The notes: generated by a model not told the origin, from the letters alone. A stretch of DNA of 64,000 nucleotides from Bacteroidota bacterium (GCA_027487835.1 JAIYCU010000029.1:62001-126000), one strand, 5' to 3'. Shown: positions 26,951 through 35,831, counted from the stretch's first letter. Numbers and translations: made by a program.

Positions 26951-27400
26951 CTAAAACTTCTTTTTCCAAATTTTATCGGTATGTTCGATATATAAAGGAA
27001 GGGCAGAAGAGCCATACCATTCTAAAATTTCTGGTTCAAAGATTTTGACATTGATGCTCGCATCTCCTTTAAGCAGGTTATTTACCTCATCTCTATTTTT
27101 AGCATCTAAGATAAAAATGCCGCGGTAGCCTATATTGTTAGAGGTAATAGGGCCTGAAACTATTAATTTTCCAGAGGCTTGCATGGCTTTCATATTATCA
27201 AAATGGCTTCTGAAACAACTATCTCGGTAAGCTTTGTCTTTTACCAAATTATCACCGGATTTTAAAATTACCAAATAGTACCGTTTCATGCCAAAATCAT
27301 CTCCCCCAAGCTTTTTGGCCAAGGTGCTATCATAATTAGGATTTTGGGCAAGTGTTATTTTCACTAATAGTATAAATAGCAGTCCAAATATTGTTTTCAT
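26951..27400 (-). CDS. Secreted YciI-like protein
   Basis: 149 residues from the ATG at 27400, chosen because MKTIFGLLFILLVKITLAQ is a complete signal peptide; the track start 10 codons earlier adds nothing. The mature part matches the YciI (dimeric ferredoxin-like) fold: MKRYYLVILKSGDN, RSHFDNMKAMQASGKLIVSGPI with the conserved His-x2-N pattern, and FEPEILEW. YciI proteins are usually cytoplasmic, so an exported form is slightly unusual. Stand-alone gene, divergent from thyA with which it shares a 113-bp intergenic region. Function unknown. Confidence 0.75.
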   Translation of the reverse strand: MKTIFGLLFILLVKITLAQNPNYDSTLAKKLGGDDFGMKRYYLVILKSGDNLVKDKAYRDSCFRSHFDNMKAMQASGKLIVSGPITSNNIGYRGIFILDAKNRDEVNNLLKGDASINVKIFEPEILEWYGSSALPLYIEHTDKIWKKKF

Positions 27401-27463
27401 AAAGTTTAATACTGTAATTTGAGCGTACAATATAATTAAAGAAACAATCTCCTAAAATTTAGG

Positions 27464-27493
27464 TAGGGAATCTTCCCTAAAAAATTATTTTTG
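27464..27493 (+). promoter_or_regulatory. thyA promoter region with a perfect operator-like palindrome
   Basis: TATTTTTG at 27486-27493 is an exact TANNTTTG -7 box 20 nt before the thyA ATG. Just upstream, TAGGGAA-TC-TTCCCTA (27464-27479) is a perfect inverted repeat in the -33 to -7 spacer, where a bound protein would block transcription. No good -33 box is seen, which suits a regulated promoter. Confidence 0.45.
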
Positions 27494-27513
27494 ACCTATT
27501 GGATTTCAAAATT

Positions 27514-28308
27514 ATGAATCAATACGAAACGTTATTAAAACACATTTACGAAAACGGTAATGAAAAGGCCGACCGCACAGGAACAGGCACCAGAAGCATT
27601 TTTGGAGCCCAAATACGCTTTGATTTAGCGGAAGGCTTTCCTTTAATCACCACCAAAAAGGTGCATTTGAAGTCGATTATTCATGAATTGCTTTGGTTTA
27701 TAAAAGGAGAAACCAATACCAAATATCTTACTGATAATGGGGTTAGCATTTGGGACGAATGGGCTGATGAAAACGGCAATTTAGGTCCGGTATATGGCTA
27801 CCAATGGCGCTCTTGGCCTACCCCAGATGGTATGCATATCGACCAATTATCCGAAGTTATTGAAACCTTAAAAACCAACCCAGATAGCCGTCGCATTATT
27901 GTGAGCGCTTGGAATGTGGCCGATCTTTCTAAAATGGCCTTAATGCCATGCCATGCTTTTTTTCAATTTTATGTAGCCAATGGAAAATTAAGCTGTCAAT
28001 TGTATCAGCGCAGCGCCGATATGTTTCTTGGGGTTCCGTTTAATATTGCCTCTTATGCTTTACTTACTCATATGGTTGCACAAGTATGTAATTTAGAGGT
28101 GGGCGATTTTGTGCATACTTTTGGTGATGCGCATATTTATAGCAATCATTACCAACAAGTGGAACTTCAATTGTCTCGTGAACCTAGGCCTTACCCAACT
28201 TTAGTTATGAACCCCAATGTAAAATCGATTTTTGATTTTGTATTTGAAGATTTTAGTTTTGAAGGCTATGAGCCACATCCAGCCATTAAAGCGCCAGTGG
28301 CGGTGTAA
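27514..28308 (+). CDS. thyA: Thymidylate synthase
   Basis: 264 residues from the ATG at 27514, the same length as E. coli ThyA; the track begins at an upstream TTG. It methylates dUMP to dTMP with methylenetetrahydrofolate. Motifs: [18 protein letters not shown] at the N-terminus, [21 protein letters not shown], the catalytic cysteine in [13 protein letters not shown] (about residue 147), [17 protein letters not shown] and HIYSNHYQQ. Convergent with the DUF4783 gene with only 2 bp between the stops. No folA next to it. Confidence 0.96.
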   Translation: MNQYETLLKHIYENGNEKADRTGTGTRSIFGAQIRFDLAEGFPLITTKKVHLKSIIHELLWFIKGETNTKYLTDNGVSIWDEWADENGNLGPVYGYQWRSWPTPDGMHIDQLSEVIETLKTNPDSRRIIVSAWNVADLSKMALMPCHAFFQFYVANGKLSCQLYQRSADMFLGVPFNIASYALLTHMVAQVCNLEVGDFVHTFGDAHIYSNHYQQVELQLSREPRPYPTLVMNPNVKSIFDFVFEDFSFEGYEPHPAIKAPVAV

Positions 28309-28310
28309 TT

Positions 28311-28697
28311 TTACTCTCTCTCCAATTTAAATTCATTTACCTGCATTCCTTTGCCATTGTCTTTCATAAAAATATAGCTACGGAATTTTCCATTACTGGC
28401 CTCATAGATAATAATGGCGTATTTAGCGCCTTGACCAGAAGATCCTTTATGTTGAATAGTTACTGATTTTGGAGGATGTTGGTTGAAAAAGGTGCGCAAC
28501 ATTTGTTCAGCTTGTTGTTTGCTGTAAATCCCTTCATTGTCTAGTAGGGTCAATTCTACGCTGCTGCTAAAAAATTGAGTAAGCCCGCTTACTTGCCCTG
28601 CCCGCATGGCTCCTGCTATATTGTCAAAGCTATCTAACTTTGTTTGAAAGCTACATAAACTTAAGATAAGGATGCTTAAAACAACTAATTTTTTCAT
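28311..28697 (-). CDS. DUF4783-like secreted small protein
   Basis: 128 residues from the ATG at 28697 (MKKLVVLSILILSLCSFQTK), which gives a proper signal peptide. The mature part has an NTF2-like layout: DNIAGAMRAGQVSGLTQFFSSSVELTLLD, a central YSKQQAEQMLRTFF and terminal strands YAIIIYEASNGKFRSYIFM. It fits the DUF4783 family, common in Bacteroidota and of unknown function. It lies between convergent thyA and divergent gpmI, so it is probably its own transcription unit. Confidence 0.75.
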   Translation of the reverse strand: MKKLVVLSILILSLCSFQTKLDSFDNIAGAMRAGQVSGLTQFFSSSVELTLLDNEGIYSKQQAEQMLRTFFNQHPPKSVTIQHKGSSGQGAKYAIIIYEASNGKFRSYIFMKDNGKGMQVNEFKLERE

Positions 28698-28782
28698 GCT
28701 GATTTTTGCCAAAAATTCCCAAAAACTATGCCACTAATATATATCAGTTCTTTTATGATTGAAAAGGAATAATTTCGCATGT

Positions 28783-30309
28783 ATGGAAAATCGTGTAATT
28801 TTACTCATTCTAGATGGTTGGGGAATTGGAAAACCCTATGCCGGAAATGCTATCAATCTAGCTCATAAACCAAATTTTGATAGGCTTCTTGCCAATTACC
28901 CAAATGCCACGCTGCACACTTCTGGCGAATGGGTTGGATTACCACATGGCCAAATGGGAAACAGTGAAGTGGGTCACATGAACATTGGAGCTGGTAGGGT
29001 TGTATGGCAACAATTAGTGCTCATCAACAAAGCATTTTCTGAAGGTTTTGTAAACCAAAATGAAACTTTACTAAAGGCTGTACAATATGCAAAAGACCAT
29101 CAAAAGAAAATTCACTTAATTGGTTTGGTAAGCGATGGCGGTGTGCATAGCAGCCTAGTTCATCTTAAAGGCCTTTGTAGTTTTTTACAACATAATCAGT
29201 GCCCAGATTTCTTTGTCCATGCTTTCACAGATGGTAGAGATACAGACCCTAAAGGTGGGATTGCCTATTTAACAGATTTGTCTAATCACCTAGCCGCTAC
29301 CAAAGGCCACCTAGCTAGCATTACCGGCCGCTATTTTGCCATGGATAGAGACAAGCGTTGGGAACGTGTAAAGCTAGCCTATGACGCCTTGGTTCAAGCC
29401 AAAGGAGAGCTTAGTAACAACCCTTTAAGCTTAATGGAGCAACGTTATCTTGCTGGTGAAACTGATGAGTTTTTAAAGCCCATTATTGTGGCAAACCCAC
29501 AGGGAAATCCAATTGCAAAAATTGAAGCGGGCGATGTAGTTATCAATTTTAACTTTAGAACAGATCGTGGTAGAGAAATTTCAGAAGCGCTTACGCAAAA
29601 AGACTTTCCAGAGCAAGAGATGAAGGCGCTCGACCTCCAATACATAACCCTTACAGAATATGATAAAACATTTAAGAAGGTTGGGGTGGTTTTTCCAGAT
29701 ATTGAATTAAATAATACTTTAGGTGAAGTGTTAGAGGCACATGCCAAAAAACAAGTGCGTATCGCTGAAACAGAGAAATACCCTCATGTTACCTTCTTTT
29801 TTAGTGGTGGCAGAGAGTTGCCATTTATTGGTGAAATCAGACATATGGCTCCTTCGCCAAAGGTTGCCACTTATGATCTTCAACCAGAAATGAGTGCAGA
29901 GGAAGTTTGTAATTTTACTTTGTCAGAAATTGAAAAAAATGAAGCCGATTTTATGTGTGTTAACTTTGCTAACCCAGATATGGTAGGCCATACGGGTGTG
30001 GTGCCAGCCGAAATAAAAGCCATAGAAAAAGTAGATGATTGCTTAGGAAGGGTTGTTAATGCAGCGCTTGCCAAAGGGTATAGCCTATTGGTAACTGCCG
30101 ATCATGGCAATGGAGAATACATGATTAATGAAGAGGATGGAACGCCAAATACAGCCCATACCACCAACGATGTGCCTTTATTACTTATTCAACCCAATGC
30201 GCAATACCAAATTAAAGCAGGTAAATTGGCAGATTTAGCGCCCACTACGCTTGCCTTAATGGGCATTACAAAACCCGCTGAAATGGATGGTGATTCTTTA
30301 TTGGTTTAA
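28783..30309 (+). CDS. gpmI: 2,3-bisphosphoglycerate-independent phosphoglycerate mutase
   Basis: 508 residues from the ATG at 28783, preceded by AAGGAAT; the track begins at an upstream TTG. It interconverts 3- and 2-phosphoglycerate with Mn. LLILDGWGIG binds metal, MGNSEVGHMNIGAGRVV contains the phosphorylated serine near residue 62, then TDGRDTDP, GRYFAMDRDKRWER, NFRTDRGREIS, FANPDMVGHTG and VTADHGNGEYM complete the alkaline-phosphatase-fold metal centre. Its last 12 bp overlap the end of the convergent photolyase gene. A TAATTTCG -7-like box sits just before the start. Confidence 0.95.
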   Translation: MENRVILLILDGWGIGKPYAGNAINLAHKPNFDRLLANYPNATLHTSGEWVGLPHGQMGNSEVGHMNIGAGRVVWQQLVLINKAFSEGFVNQNETLLKAVQYAKDHQKKIHLIGLVSDGGVHSSLVHLKGLCSFLQHNQCPDFFVHAFTDGRDTDPKGGIAYLTDLSNHLAATKGHLASITGRYFAMDRDKRWERVKLAYDALVQAKGELSNNPLSLMEQRYLAGETDEFLKPIIVANPQGNPIAKIEAGDVVINFNFRTDRGREISEALTQKDFPEQEMKALDLQYITLTEYDKTFKKVGVVFPDIELNNTLGEVLEAHAKKQVRIAETEKYPHVTFFFSGGRELPFIGEIRHMAPSPKVATYDLQPEMSAEEVCNFTLSEIEKNEADFMCVNFANPDMVGHTGVVPAEIKAIEKVDDCLGRVVNAALAKGYSLLVTADHGNGEYMINEEDGTPNTAHTTNDVPLLLIQPNAQYQIKAGKLADLAPTTLALMGITKPAEMDGDSLLV

Positions 30310-31572
30310 CCAAAAAGACACATATTCATTCTTGGGGTCGTAAGCTTGTGCTTGTTTAATTGGATTAAATTTACGGTCGCTGCGTGCATCATTGCCCACA
30401 CCTGCTTGATAGGCCCAATTGCCATAATTACTTGATGGATCATAGTCTAAGAGTTGGCTTTCGAACCAGGCTGCGCCCCAAAGCCAATTTATCTCAAGGT
30501 CTTTACATAAGTAACTGGCCACATTTTGCCTACCTCTGTTGCTCATAAAACCTGTTTGCAATAATTCCTGCATGTTGGCGTCTATAAAGGCCTGACCTGT
30601 TTCTCCTAAACGCCAACGTTCAAAGGTTTCTTTGTCGTTTTTCCATGTAAAGCGTTTTGCTTGCAAGCCTTTTATTTGAAATAAACTGGCACCGTGTTTT
30701 ACCAAAATCCATTTAAAATAATCTCGCCAAAGTAATTCATAAATCAACCAATAAGTGCTGTCATTGCTTTTTACTAATCGTTCATATTCTTTTACTTCTG
30801 AATAAACTTTTCTTACGCTAATACAACCTAAGGCAAGATAGGGCGAAAGCTTGCTACTGTAGTCTTTTCCTATGAGTCCGTTGCGTGTTTCTTTATACCT
30901 CTCAATGGAATTGCTTTCCCAAGTATAATGTCTAAGTCGGAGCAAGGCTTCTGCTTCACCTCCTTTAAATGAGAACCAATTAATTGGTTTCTGTATGATT
31001 GCTTTCGGTAATTGGTCATCTGCTATTTCATTCGGTATTCCTATTAATTTATTGGGTTTGGGTAAAGGGCGGGCGGGCACTAAACTTGGTTCAACCTTAT
31101 TTTTAAAAGTGGTAAAAAGAATAGGCAATTGTTCAATGGAAAATGGCATTTGTGCTAAGCTTGTTAATGTGCTATCCCAATAGGTACTTTTCTTAATCAC
31201 TAATTTTTTTATTTCGGTTTGAACCAAATTTGCCGTTGCCTCTTCTTCCGTTCCTGGTAATGCTTGCCAAAAAACTTCATCAATTTGAAGGGTTTTGCAA
31301 ACCTGCGGAATGGCTATATGAGCTGGTGTTTGGTAAATTAAAAGGTCTGAACCCAATCTTTGCATTTCTTTCTTTAAGTAGCTTAGCGATTCAAGTAGGA
31401 AGTTTAATCGCTGTGGCCCCGCATTATTAAAGCCTAAAGGATTAACTTGAAGTAATTTTGAATCAAAACAATAAATTCCTATTACAGCATATTTTTGGGT
31501 GGTGCACAAATGCAAAGCCTCGTGATCGCTGGTTCTAAGGTCGTTTCTAAACCAAATTAATTTGTTAGACAT
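30298..31572 (-). CDS. Cryptochrome DASH / deoxyribodipyrimidine photolyase
   Basis: 424 residues. N-terminal antenna domain begins MSNKLIWFRNDLRTSDHEAL. The FAD-binding half carries YSSKLSPYLALGCISVRKVY, LLWRDYFKWIL, TGQAFIDANMQELLQTGFMSNRGRQNVASYL and the DASH signature NYGNWAYQAGVGNDARSDR. DASH proteins repair cyclobutane dimers, mainly in single-stranded DNA, with blue light, and some act as light sensors. Its 3' end overlaps gpmI by 12 bp in convergent orientation. Divergent from the helicase gene across 166 bp. A class I or II photolyase cannot be excluded but the C-terminal motif favours DASH. Confidence 0.92.
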   Translation of the reverse strand: MSNKLIWFRNDLRTSDHEALHLCTTQKYAVIGIYCFDSKLLQVNPLGFNNAGPQRLNFLLESLSYLKKEMQRLGSDLLIYQTPAHIAIPQVCKTLQIDEVFWQALPGTEEEATANLVQTEIKKLVIKKSTYWDSTLTSLAQMPFSIEQLPILFTTFKNKVEPSLVPARPLPKPNKLIGIPNEIADDQLPKAIIQKPINWFSFKGGEAEALLRLRHYTWESNSIERYKETRNGLIGKDYSSKLSPYLALGCISVRKVYSEVKEYERLVKSNDSTYWLIYELLWRDYFKWILVKHGASLFQIKGLQAKRFTWKNDKETFERWRLGETGQAFIDANMQELLQTGFMSNRGRQNVASYLCKDLEINWLWGAAWFESQLLDYDPSSNYGNWAYQAGVGNDARSDRKFNPIKQAQAYDPKNEYVSFWLNQ

Positions 31573-31738
31573 TTAAATCAAACCTTGTGAAGTTCAAAAA
31601 GTTTAAAAAGACTTTTTAAAAAACACTAATAAATTGATATTCTTTAAAATGGAAATCCTACTTATTTGAATAAAATTGGGTCAATGGATAAAAGGTAAAT
31701 AAAATGAATGTTCTAGCTTTTACCTTGCACAACTATTC

Positions 31739-33526
31739 ATGAAATTAACAGAAGAGCAAATAGCCATTTTAGCCTCTAAGGGAAACATCAAGATTAATGC
31801 AGTTGCGGGTTCTGGTAAAACAACAATTGTTATAGAATACGCAAAAACACGCGAAGAGGGTAGCAGAATTTTGTATTTAGCATTTAATAAATCAGTGAAA
31901 ATTGAAGCCTCTAAAAGGTTTTTGGAAGAAGGCTTAAACAATGTGAAAGTAGAAACTGCGCATTCACTTGCCTATAAAAATATTGTATTTAACTACGGGT
32001 ATAAAGTGCGTGGGCAAGGTTATAAAACCAATGAGATTGTAGAAACATTAGGCCTAAAAGCGGTAGGTGAAAAGCATGCCGAGTATATGGTTGCCAATCA
32101 TATCAATAAATTTGTTGCTTATTTCTGTAATAGCAGCAAACAAAAGGTTCAGGAGTTAAATTATTTAGATACCATTAAAGAAGCAAAAGCAAGAGAATTT
32201 GTTGAGCGATTTTACGAGTACATTCTTTCCCAAACGCGCTTGTTTTTAAGTTTTATGAATAGTGGTGAAATTGAAATTACCCACGACTTTTACCTTAAAA
32301 AGTTTCAGCTATCTAACCCAGATTTACCATATGACTATATTTTGTTTGACGAGGGTCAGGATGCTTCAGCTGCCATGTTGGATATTTTCTTAAAGCAGAA
32401 AGCTTGTAAGGTAATTGTAGGCGATACCCATCAGCAAATATATGCTTGGCGTTACGCTATTAACTCTTTAGAACAAGTTGATTTTACAAATTATTACTTG
32501 TCAACTAGCTTTAGGTTTAGCCAAGAAATTGCAGATTTGGCGCTTACCGTGCTCGGTTTAAAACGGCATATAGGTAGGTTCAAACCGATACAAATAGAAG
32601 GCAAAGGAAATAGCAACGCCATTAAAACAAAAGCTATTTTAGCGCGTACCAATTTAGGGTTGTTATTAAAAGCCATTGAGTATATTACTGAAAGAGAAAA
32701 TGTGAAACATATTTACTTTGAAGGAAATATAAACTCTTATACCTATGCAGAGGATGGAGCCTCCTTGTATGATGTTTTACATTTGTACAATGATAGAAAA
32801 TCATCTATTAGAGATACCTTAATTAAAGGCATGAAAGACCTTGCCGATTTAGAAGATTACATTGAAAAAACAGAAGAGGTTCAATTAGGTATGATGGTGG
32901 AAATTGTTAAAGAGTACGGAAACAAGATTCCTGACATCATTAAAACCTTAAAAGAAAAACATGTTGCCAATGATGAAAAGCATAAGGCAGAAGTTATTTT
33001 TTCTACGGTGCATCGTTGCAAGGGAATGGAATATGATACGGTGCAATTGGTCAATGATTTTATTACAGAAGGGCAGGTGCATAAGATGCGTGAAGAACTC
33101 GACAAAGACGAAGTGGATGCCGCTAAAATAGTAGAAGAAATAAACTTACTTTATGTAGCTGTTACGCGCACGCGCAATAGTTTATATATTCCTAATGCCC
33201 TCATGCCTCCCACTGATGGGAAACTGGAGCACATTCATATCCTAAATGATTTACGCCCGGATGAGCAATTAGAAAAGAAGAAAGTAATAGGTTATCCTAA
33301 ACAGCCCTACATTAAAACTTCACTTGATTCAGTTTCTGAGACAAGCACTTCAAAATTGACACATAACAGTGCTGGCCGTCCATGGACACCAGAATTAGAT
33401 AATGCTTTAACCCAAATGTTTCAAGATGGTGTATCATTAAAAGACATGGAAAGGCATTTTGGAAGAACTAGAAGTTCCATTGGCTTTCGTATTAAAAAAT
33501 TGCAGTTGGAAGAATTGTATCGTTAA
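31739..33526 (+). CDS. FBH1-like UvrD-family DNA helicase with C-terminal Myb-like domain
   Basis: 595 residues, superfamily 1A helicase. Walker A NAVAGSGKTT is near residue 20, motif Ia region LYLAFNKSVKIEA near 45, ETAHSLAY near 76. Motif II reads ILFDEGQDAS (the family usually has DEAQD), motif III VGDTHQQIYAWR, then STSFRFSQEIA, and motif VI YVAVTRTRNSLYIP. The phrases AFNKSV, HSLAY, HQQIYAWR and SFRF are those of eukaryotic FBH1 and its bacterial relatives rather than canonical UvrD/PcrA. The last 50 residues (GRPWTPELDNALTQMFQDG ... GRTRSSIGFRIKKL) form a SANT/Myb-like helix-turn-helix. Likely recombination or repair helicase. The serine hydrolase gene follows 14 bp later. Confidence 0.85.
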   Translation: MKLTEEQIAILASKGNIKINAVAGSGKTTIVIEYAKTREEGSRILYLAFNKSVKIEASKRFLEEGLNNVKVETAHSLAYKNIVFNYGYKVRGQGYKTNEIVETLGLKAVGEKHAEYMVANHINKFVAYFCNSSKQKVQELNYLDTIKEAKAREFVERFYEYILSQTRLFLSFMNSGEIEITHDFYLKKFQLSNPDLPYDYILFDEGQDASAAMLDIFLKQKACKVIVGDTHQQIYAWRYAINSLEQVDFTNYYLSTSFRFSQEIADLALTVLGLKRHIGRFKPIQIEGKGNSNAIKTKAILARTNLGLLLKAIEYITERENVKHIYFEGNINSYTYAEDGASLYDVLHLYNDRKSSIRDTLIKGMKDLADLEDYIEKTEEVQLGMMVEIVKEYGNKIPDIIKTLKEKHVANDEKHKAEVIFSTVHRCKGMEYDTVQLVNDFITEGQVHKMREELDKDEVDAAKIVEEINLLYVAVTRTRNSLYIPNALMPPTDGKLEHIHILNDLRPDEQLEKKKVIGYPKQPYIKTSLDSVSETSTSKLTHNSAGRPWTPELDNALTQMFQDGVSLKDMERHFGRTRSSIGFRIKKLQLEELYR

Positions 33527-33540
33527 CTTATCTTACCTTA

Positions 33541-34641
33541 ATGAAATTAAAAGTATTCGTCATTTTTGTGTTCAGTCTAACTTTATCCTCTTGCCAATTA
33601 GGTAGGTTTATCTTTTATAATTTTGCTGATGTAAAAGATCATAAGAAGTTTGCTTATAGAACCATTTTAAATGACTCTGTAAAATTTAAATTCCCAGAAG
33701 CAATTAATGGCAGGTATCCGAAAATTTTAACTGGAAAAGACAACCGCGAGATTTCATTTGATGCTTATTTAAAAGACAATAGCACCCTTGCTTTTTTAAT
33801 TATCAAAAACGACACCTTGCAATATGAAAAATACTTTGCCGGTTATAACCAAGAAAGCATTGTGCCCTCTTTTTCTATGGCAAAATCAATTACCTCGCTC
33901 CTAATTGGAATAGCAATAGACGAGCACTTGATTCAGTCTGTTGATGAATCTATCACTGCATATATCCCAGAATTGAAAGATAAGGGCTTTGAGAAAGTAA
34001 GCATTCTTCATTTGTTACAAATGACTTCAGGCATTAAGTTTAACGAAAGTTATGTAAATCCTTTTGGAGATGCAGCCTCCTTTTATTATGGCACTGATTT
34101 GCGCAAGTTGATAAAAAAAATGAGGTTAAAAAACGAACCAGGAACCCAATTTGAATACGTAAGTGGCAATACGCAATTGTTAGGCCTAGTGTTGGAACGT
34201 GCCCTTAAAGGAAAATCGGTGAGCGCTTATTTGGAAGAGAAATTATGGCAACCTTTGGGCATGGAATATACAGCCACTTGGAGCATTGATAGGAAGAAAA
34301 ACGGTTTAGAGAAAACGTTTTGTTGCCTTAATGCCCGCGCCCGCGACTTTGCAAAAATTGGCAGATTGTGTCTTAACCAAGGCAGTTGGAATGGCAAACA
34401 AATTGTTTCTAAAGAGTGGATTTTGCAATCTACCAAAATTGATACCACTGCCGGTAGTGTTAATTATTATCAATACCAATGGTGGCTGCCCTCAGATAAA
34501 GGAGATTTTATGGCAGAAGGCATTTTAGGCCAGTTTGTTTATGTTAATCCTACAAAAAATCTCATCATCGTGCGCTTAGGTAAAAATGAAGGAAAGGCTA
34601 ATTGGTGGAATGTTTTCACTGGATTAGCGGCCGCTTATTAA
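33541..34641 (+). CDS. Serine hydrolase lipoprotein, class C beta-lactamase-like
   Basis: 366 residues. A lipoprotein signal (MKLKVFVIFVFSLTLSSCQ) carries the lipobox LSSC. The penicillin-binding-protein/beta-lactamase fold shows the active serine in SFSMAKSITSL (SxxK, about residue 117) and the second motif EYVSGNTQLLG (about 205). The third motif is not obvious; family members often have HxG, and a diverged counterpart may lie in GILGQFVYVNP. Such proteins are esterases, D-aminopeptidases or peptidoglycan-active enzymes; substrate unknown. It sits 14 bp after the helicase gene, possibly cotranscribed, without a clear functional link. Confidence 0.82.
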   Translation: MKLKVFVIFVFSLTLSSCQLGRFIFYNFADVKDHKKFAYRTILNDSVKFKFPEAINGRYPKILTGKDNREISFDAYLKDNSTLAFLIIKNDTLQYEKYFAGYNQESIVPSFSMAKSITSLLIGIAIDEHLIQSVDESITAYIPELKDKGFEKVSILHLLQMTSGIKFNESYVNPFGDAASFYYGTDLRKLIKKMRLKNEPGTQFEYVSGNTQLLGLVLERALKGKSVSAYLEEKLWQPLGMEYTATWSIDRKKNGLEKTFCCLNARARDFAKIGRLCLNQGSWNGKQIVSKEWILQSTKIDTTAGSVNYYQYQWWLPSDKGDFMAEGILGQFVYVNPTKNLIIVRLGKNEGKANWWNVFTGLAAAY

Positions 34642-34659
34642 AAAAATATTTTCTTTTTG

Positions 34660-34673
34660 TCGGTTCGAACCGA
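34660..34673. repeat. 14-bp perfect palindrome TCGGTTCGAACCGA
   Basis: Fully symmetric variant of the dispersed GGTTTGAACC element, 18 bp after the serine hydrolase stop. It is followed by AACCTTTTTC, so a weak plus-strand terminator is conceivable, but the palindrome has no loop. Confidence 0.6.
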
Positions 34674-34753
34674 ACCTTTTTCAAATAAGTGTTTGGAGAC
34701 TTATTTTATTGAGTTGAAGTTGCTAATTACTGCGAAGGCAATAAGCATACAAA

Positions 34754-34805
34754 AACTCTTTTATTTTAGTCTGCTTCTTGCAAGAACAGATAAAATAAAA
34801 GAGTT
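34754..34805. repeat. Long imperfect hairpin between convergent genes
   Basis: Perfect 15-bp arms AACTCTTTTATTTTA (34754-34768) and TAAAATAAAAGAGTT (34791-34805). Inside them TCTG/CAGA and TTCTT/AAGAA extend the pairing past single-base bulges to a TGCA loop, about 24 bp in all. It may act as a bidirectional terminator for the serine hydrolase and SRPBCC genes, or be a relic of a miniature inverted-repeat element. No target-site duplication is evident. Confidence 0.55.
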
Positions 34806-34829
34806 AAATAAAGCTAGAAATATTATATA

Positions 34830-35372
34830 CTACTTGTTTTCAACCGCTTTTTTAAGTAAATCTAAGCCTTGTTGATTGGTTTTTTCCATTTCTGTCTTGG
34901 CTCCAAAAAGCCACATGAAGAAGGTGTTGGGTAAACCAGATTCAACCTTAAAATCTTGTTTAACTTCAATGCCGTTATTTGTTTCAATGAAATAGTATTC
35001 AAAAGTTGGCTTGGCTACAAAAGGCTTTTGTATGTCGCACCTCATTCCGATAAATTTTAAGTCATCTATTATTATTATTTCCTGAAATCCTAAGTCTTTC
35101 CCATTGTTTCCATCCCAATGATATTGAGCACCAACAGTTCCGTCAACTCCAGTAACCTTGTATTTTTGATTTGGGTCTTGGGCAAAGAAGGGCGACCATT
35201 TAGGGAAGTTATTCAAGTATTTAACCATATCAAAAACTTCTTGTCTACTCCCATTAATAGTTACAGTTTTGATAATTTGAATGGTTTTTAAGCCATTAGA
35301 TTTATAAATTCCAAATCCTACGAATGCTATTAAAGCAAGTGCAATTATTCCAAAAATCATTTTCATATTCAT
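34830..35372 (-). CDS. Membrane-anchored SRPBCC (START-like) protein
   Basis: 180 residues. One N-terminal transmembrane segment (MIFGIIALALIAFVGFGIY) is followed by a SRPBCC/polyketide-cyclase-like domain: TVTINGSRQEVFDMVKYLNNFPKWSPFF near residue 40, YHWDGNNGKDLG, and the terminal helix FFMWLFGAKTEMEKTNQQGLDLLKKAVE. The fold binds hydrophobic ligands; the ligand is unknown. Two candidate ATGs lie two codons apart and cannot be distinguished. Last gene of a probable four-gene minus operon led by a Crp/Fnr regulator, 30 bp after the YciI-like gene. Confidence 0.78.
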   Translation of the reverse strand: MNMKMIFGIIALALIAFVGFGIYKSNGLKTIQIIKTVTINGSRQEVFDMVKYLNNFPKWSPFFAQDPNQKYKVTGVDGTVGAQYHWDGNNGKDLGFQEIIIIDDLKFIGMRCDIQKPFVAKPTFEYYFIETNNGIEVKQDFKVESGLPNTFFMWLFGAKTEMEKTNQQGLDLLKKAVENK

Positions 35373-35402
35373 TTTAATTGTTAATTATATTTTATGTTAG
35401 AA

Positions 35403-35756
35403 TTACATTGGTTGAACGCTTCTTATTTCAACAGAGCCACCCATTAATAATATGGGACAGTTTTTGGCTATTTCTAGCGCATCCTCAATTGAACCCGCAA
35501 GCAAAACCATATTACCGGCAATTGCTTGTTTGTTTGCAATATGAATTCCTTCTTGGATAGACTTATCAGCAAAAATTTGTTTGCCTTCAAAGCCTAGTTG
35601 GTGCGTGCTGATTAGTTTTTCTTGAAAAGCAATGTGGCTTATAAAAGTGCCCCATTGTTGATGCATCTCGTTAATTTCTTCTTGAGTTGGTTGATAGTTA
35701 ATGCTAGGTTCGAAGCGAAATAATAGCATGAATTCTTTTGTTTGTGCCATGTTCAT
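35403..35756 (-). CDS. YciI-like (DGPF) protein
   Basis: 117 residues, cytoplasmic. It has the YCII/DGPF ferredoxin-like fold: KEFMLLFRFEPS, QWGTFISHIAFQEKLISTHQLGFEGKQI, a central GIHIANKQAIAGNMVLLAGSIEDALEIAKNCPIL with the A-x-E-x-A-x2-CP pattern of the family, and a terminal VEIRSVQPM. The third codon is an alternative start. Such proteins often accompany sigma factors or regulators and have no assigned function. It lies between the membrane protein gene and the SRPBCC gene. Confidence 0.78.
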   Translation of the reverse strand: MNMAQTKEFMLLFRFEPSINYQPTQEEINEMHQQWGTFISHIAFQEKLISTHQLGFEGKQIFADKSIQEGIHIANKQAIAGNMVLLAGSIEDALEIAKNCPILLMGGSVEIRSVQPM

Positions 35757-35831
35757 TTTGTTTTTGTTGTTTATGATGGCACAAATATTGGCTTCAATTA
35801 TTTATCAATTCTTGCCATAGGGCAAGAAATA

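Noticed and set aside
34754-34805. Definite miniature transposable element
   Set aside because: No target-site duplication or second copy is visible in the window, so it is reported only as a hairpin.
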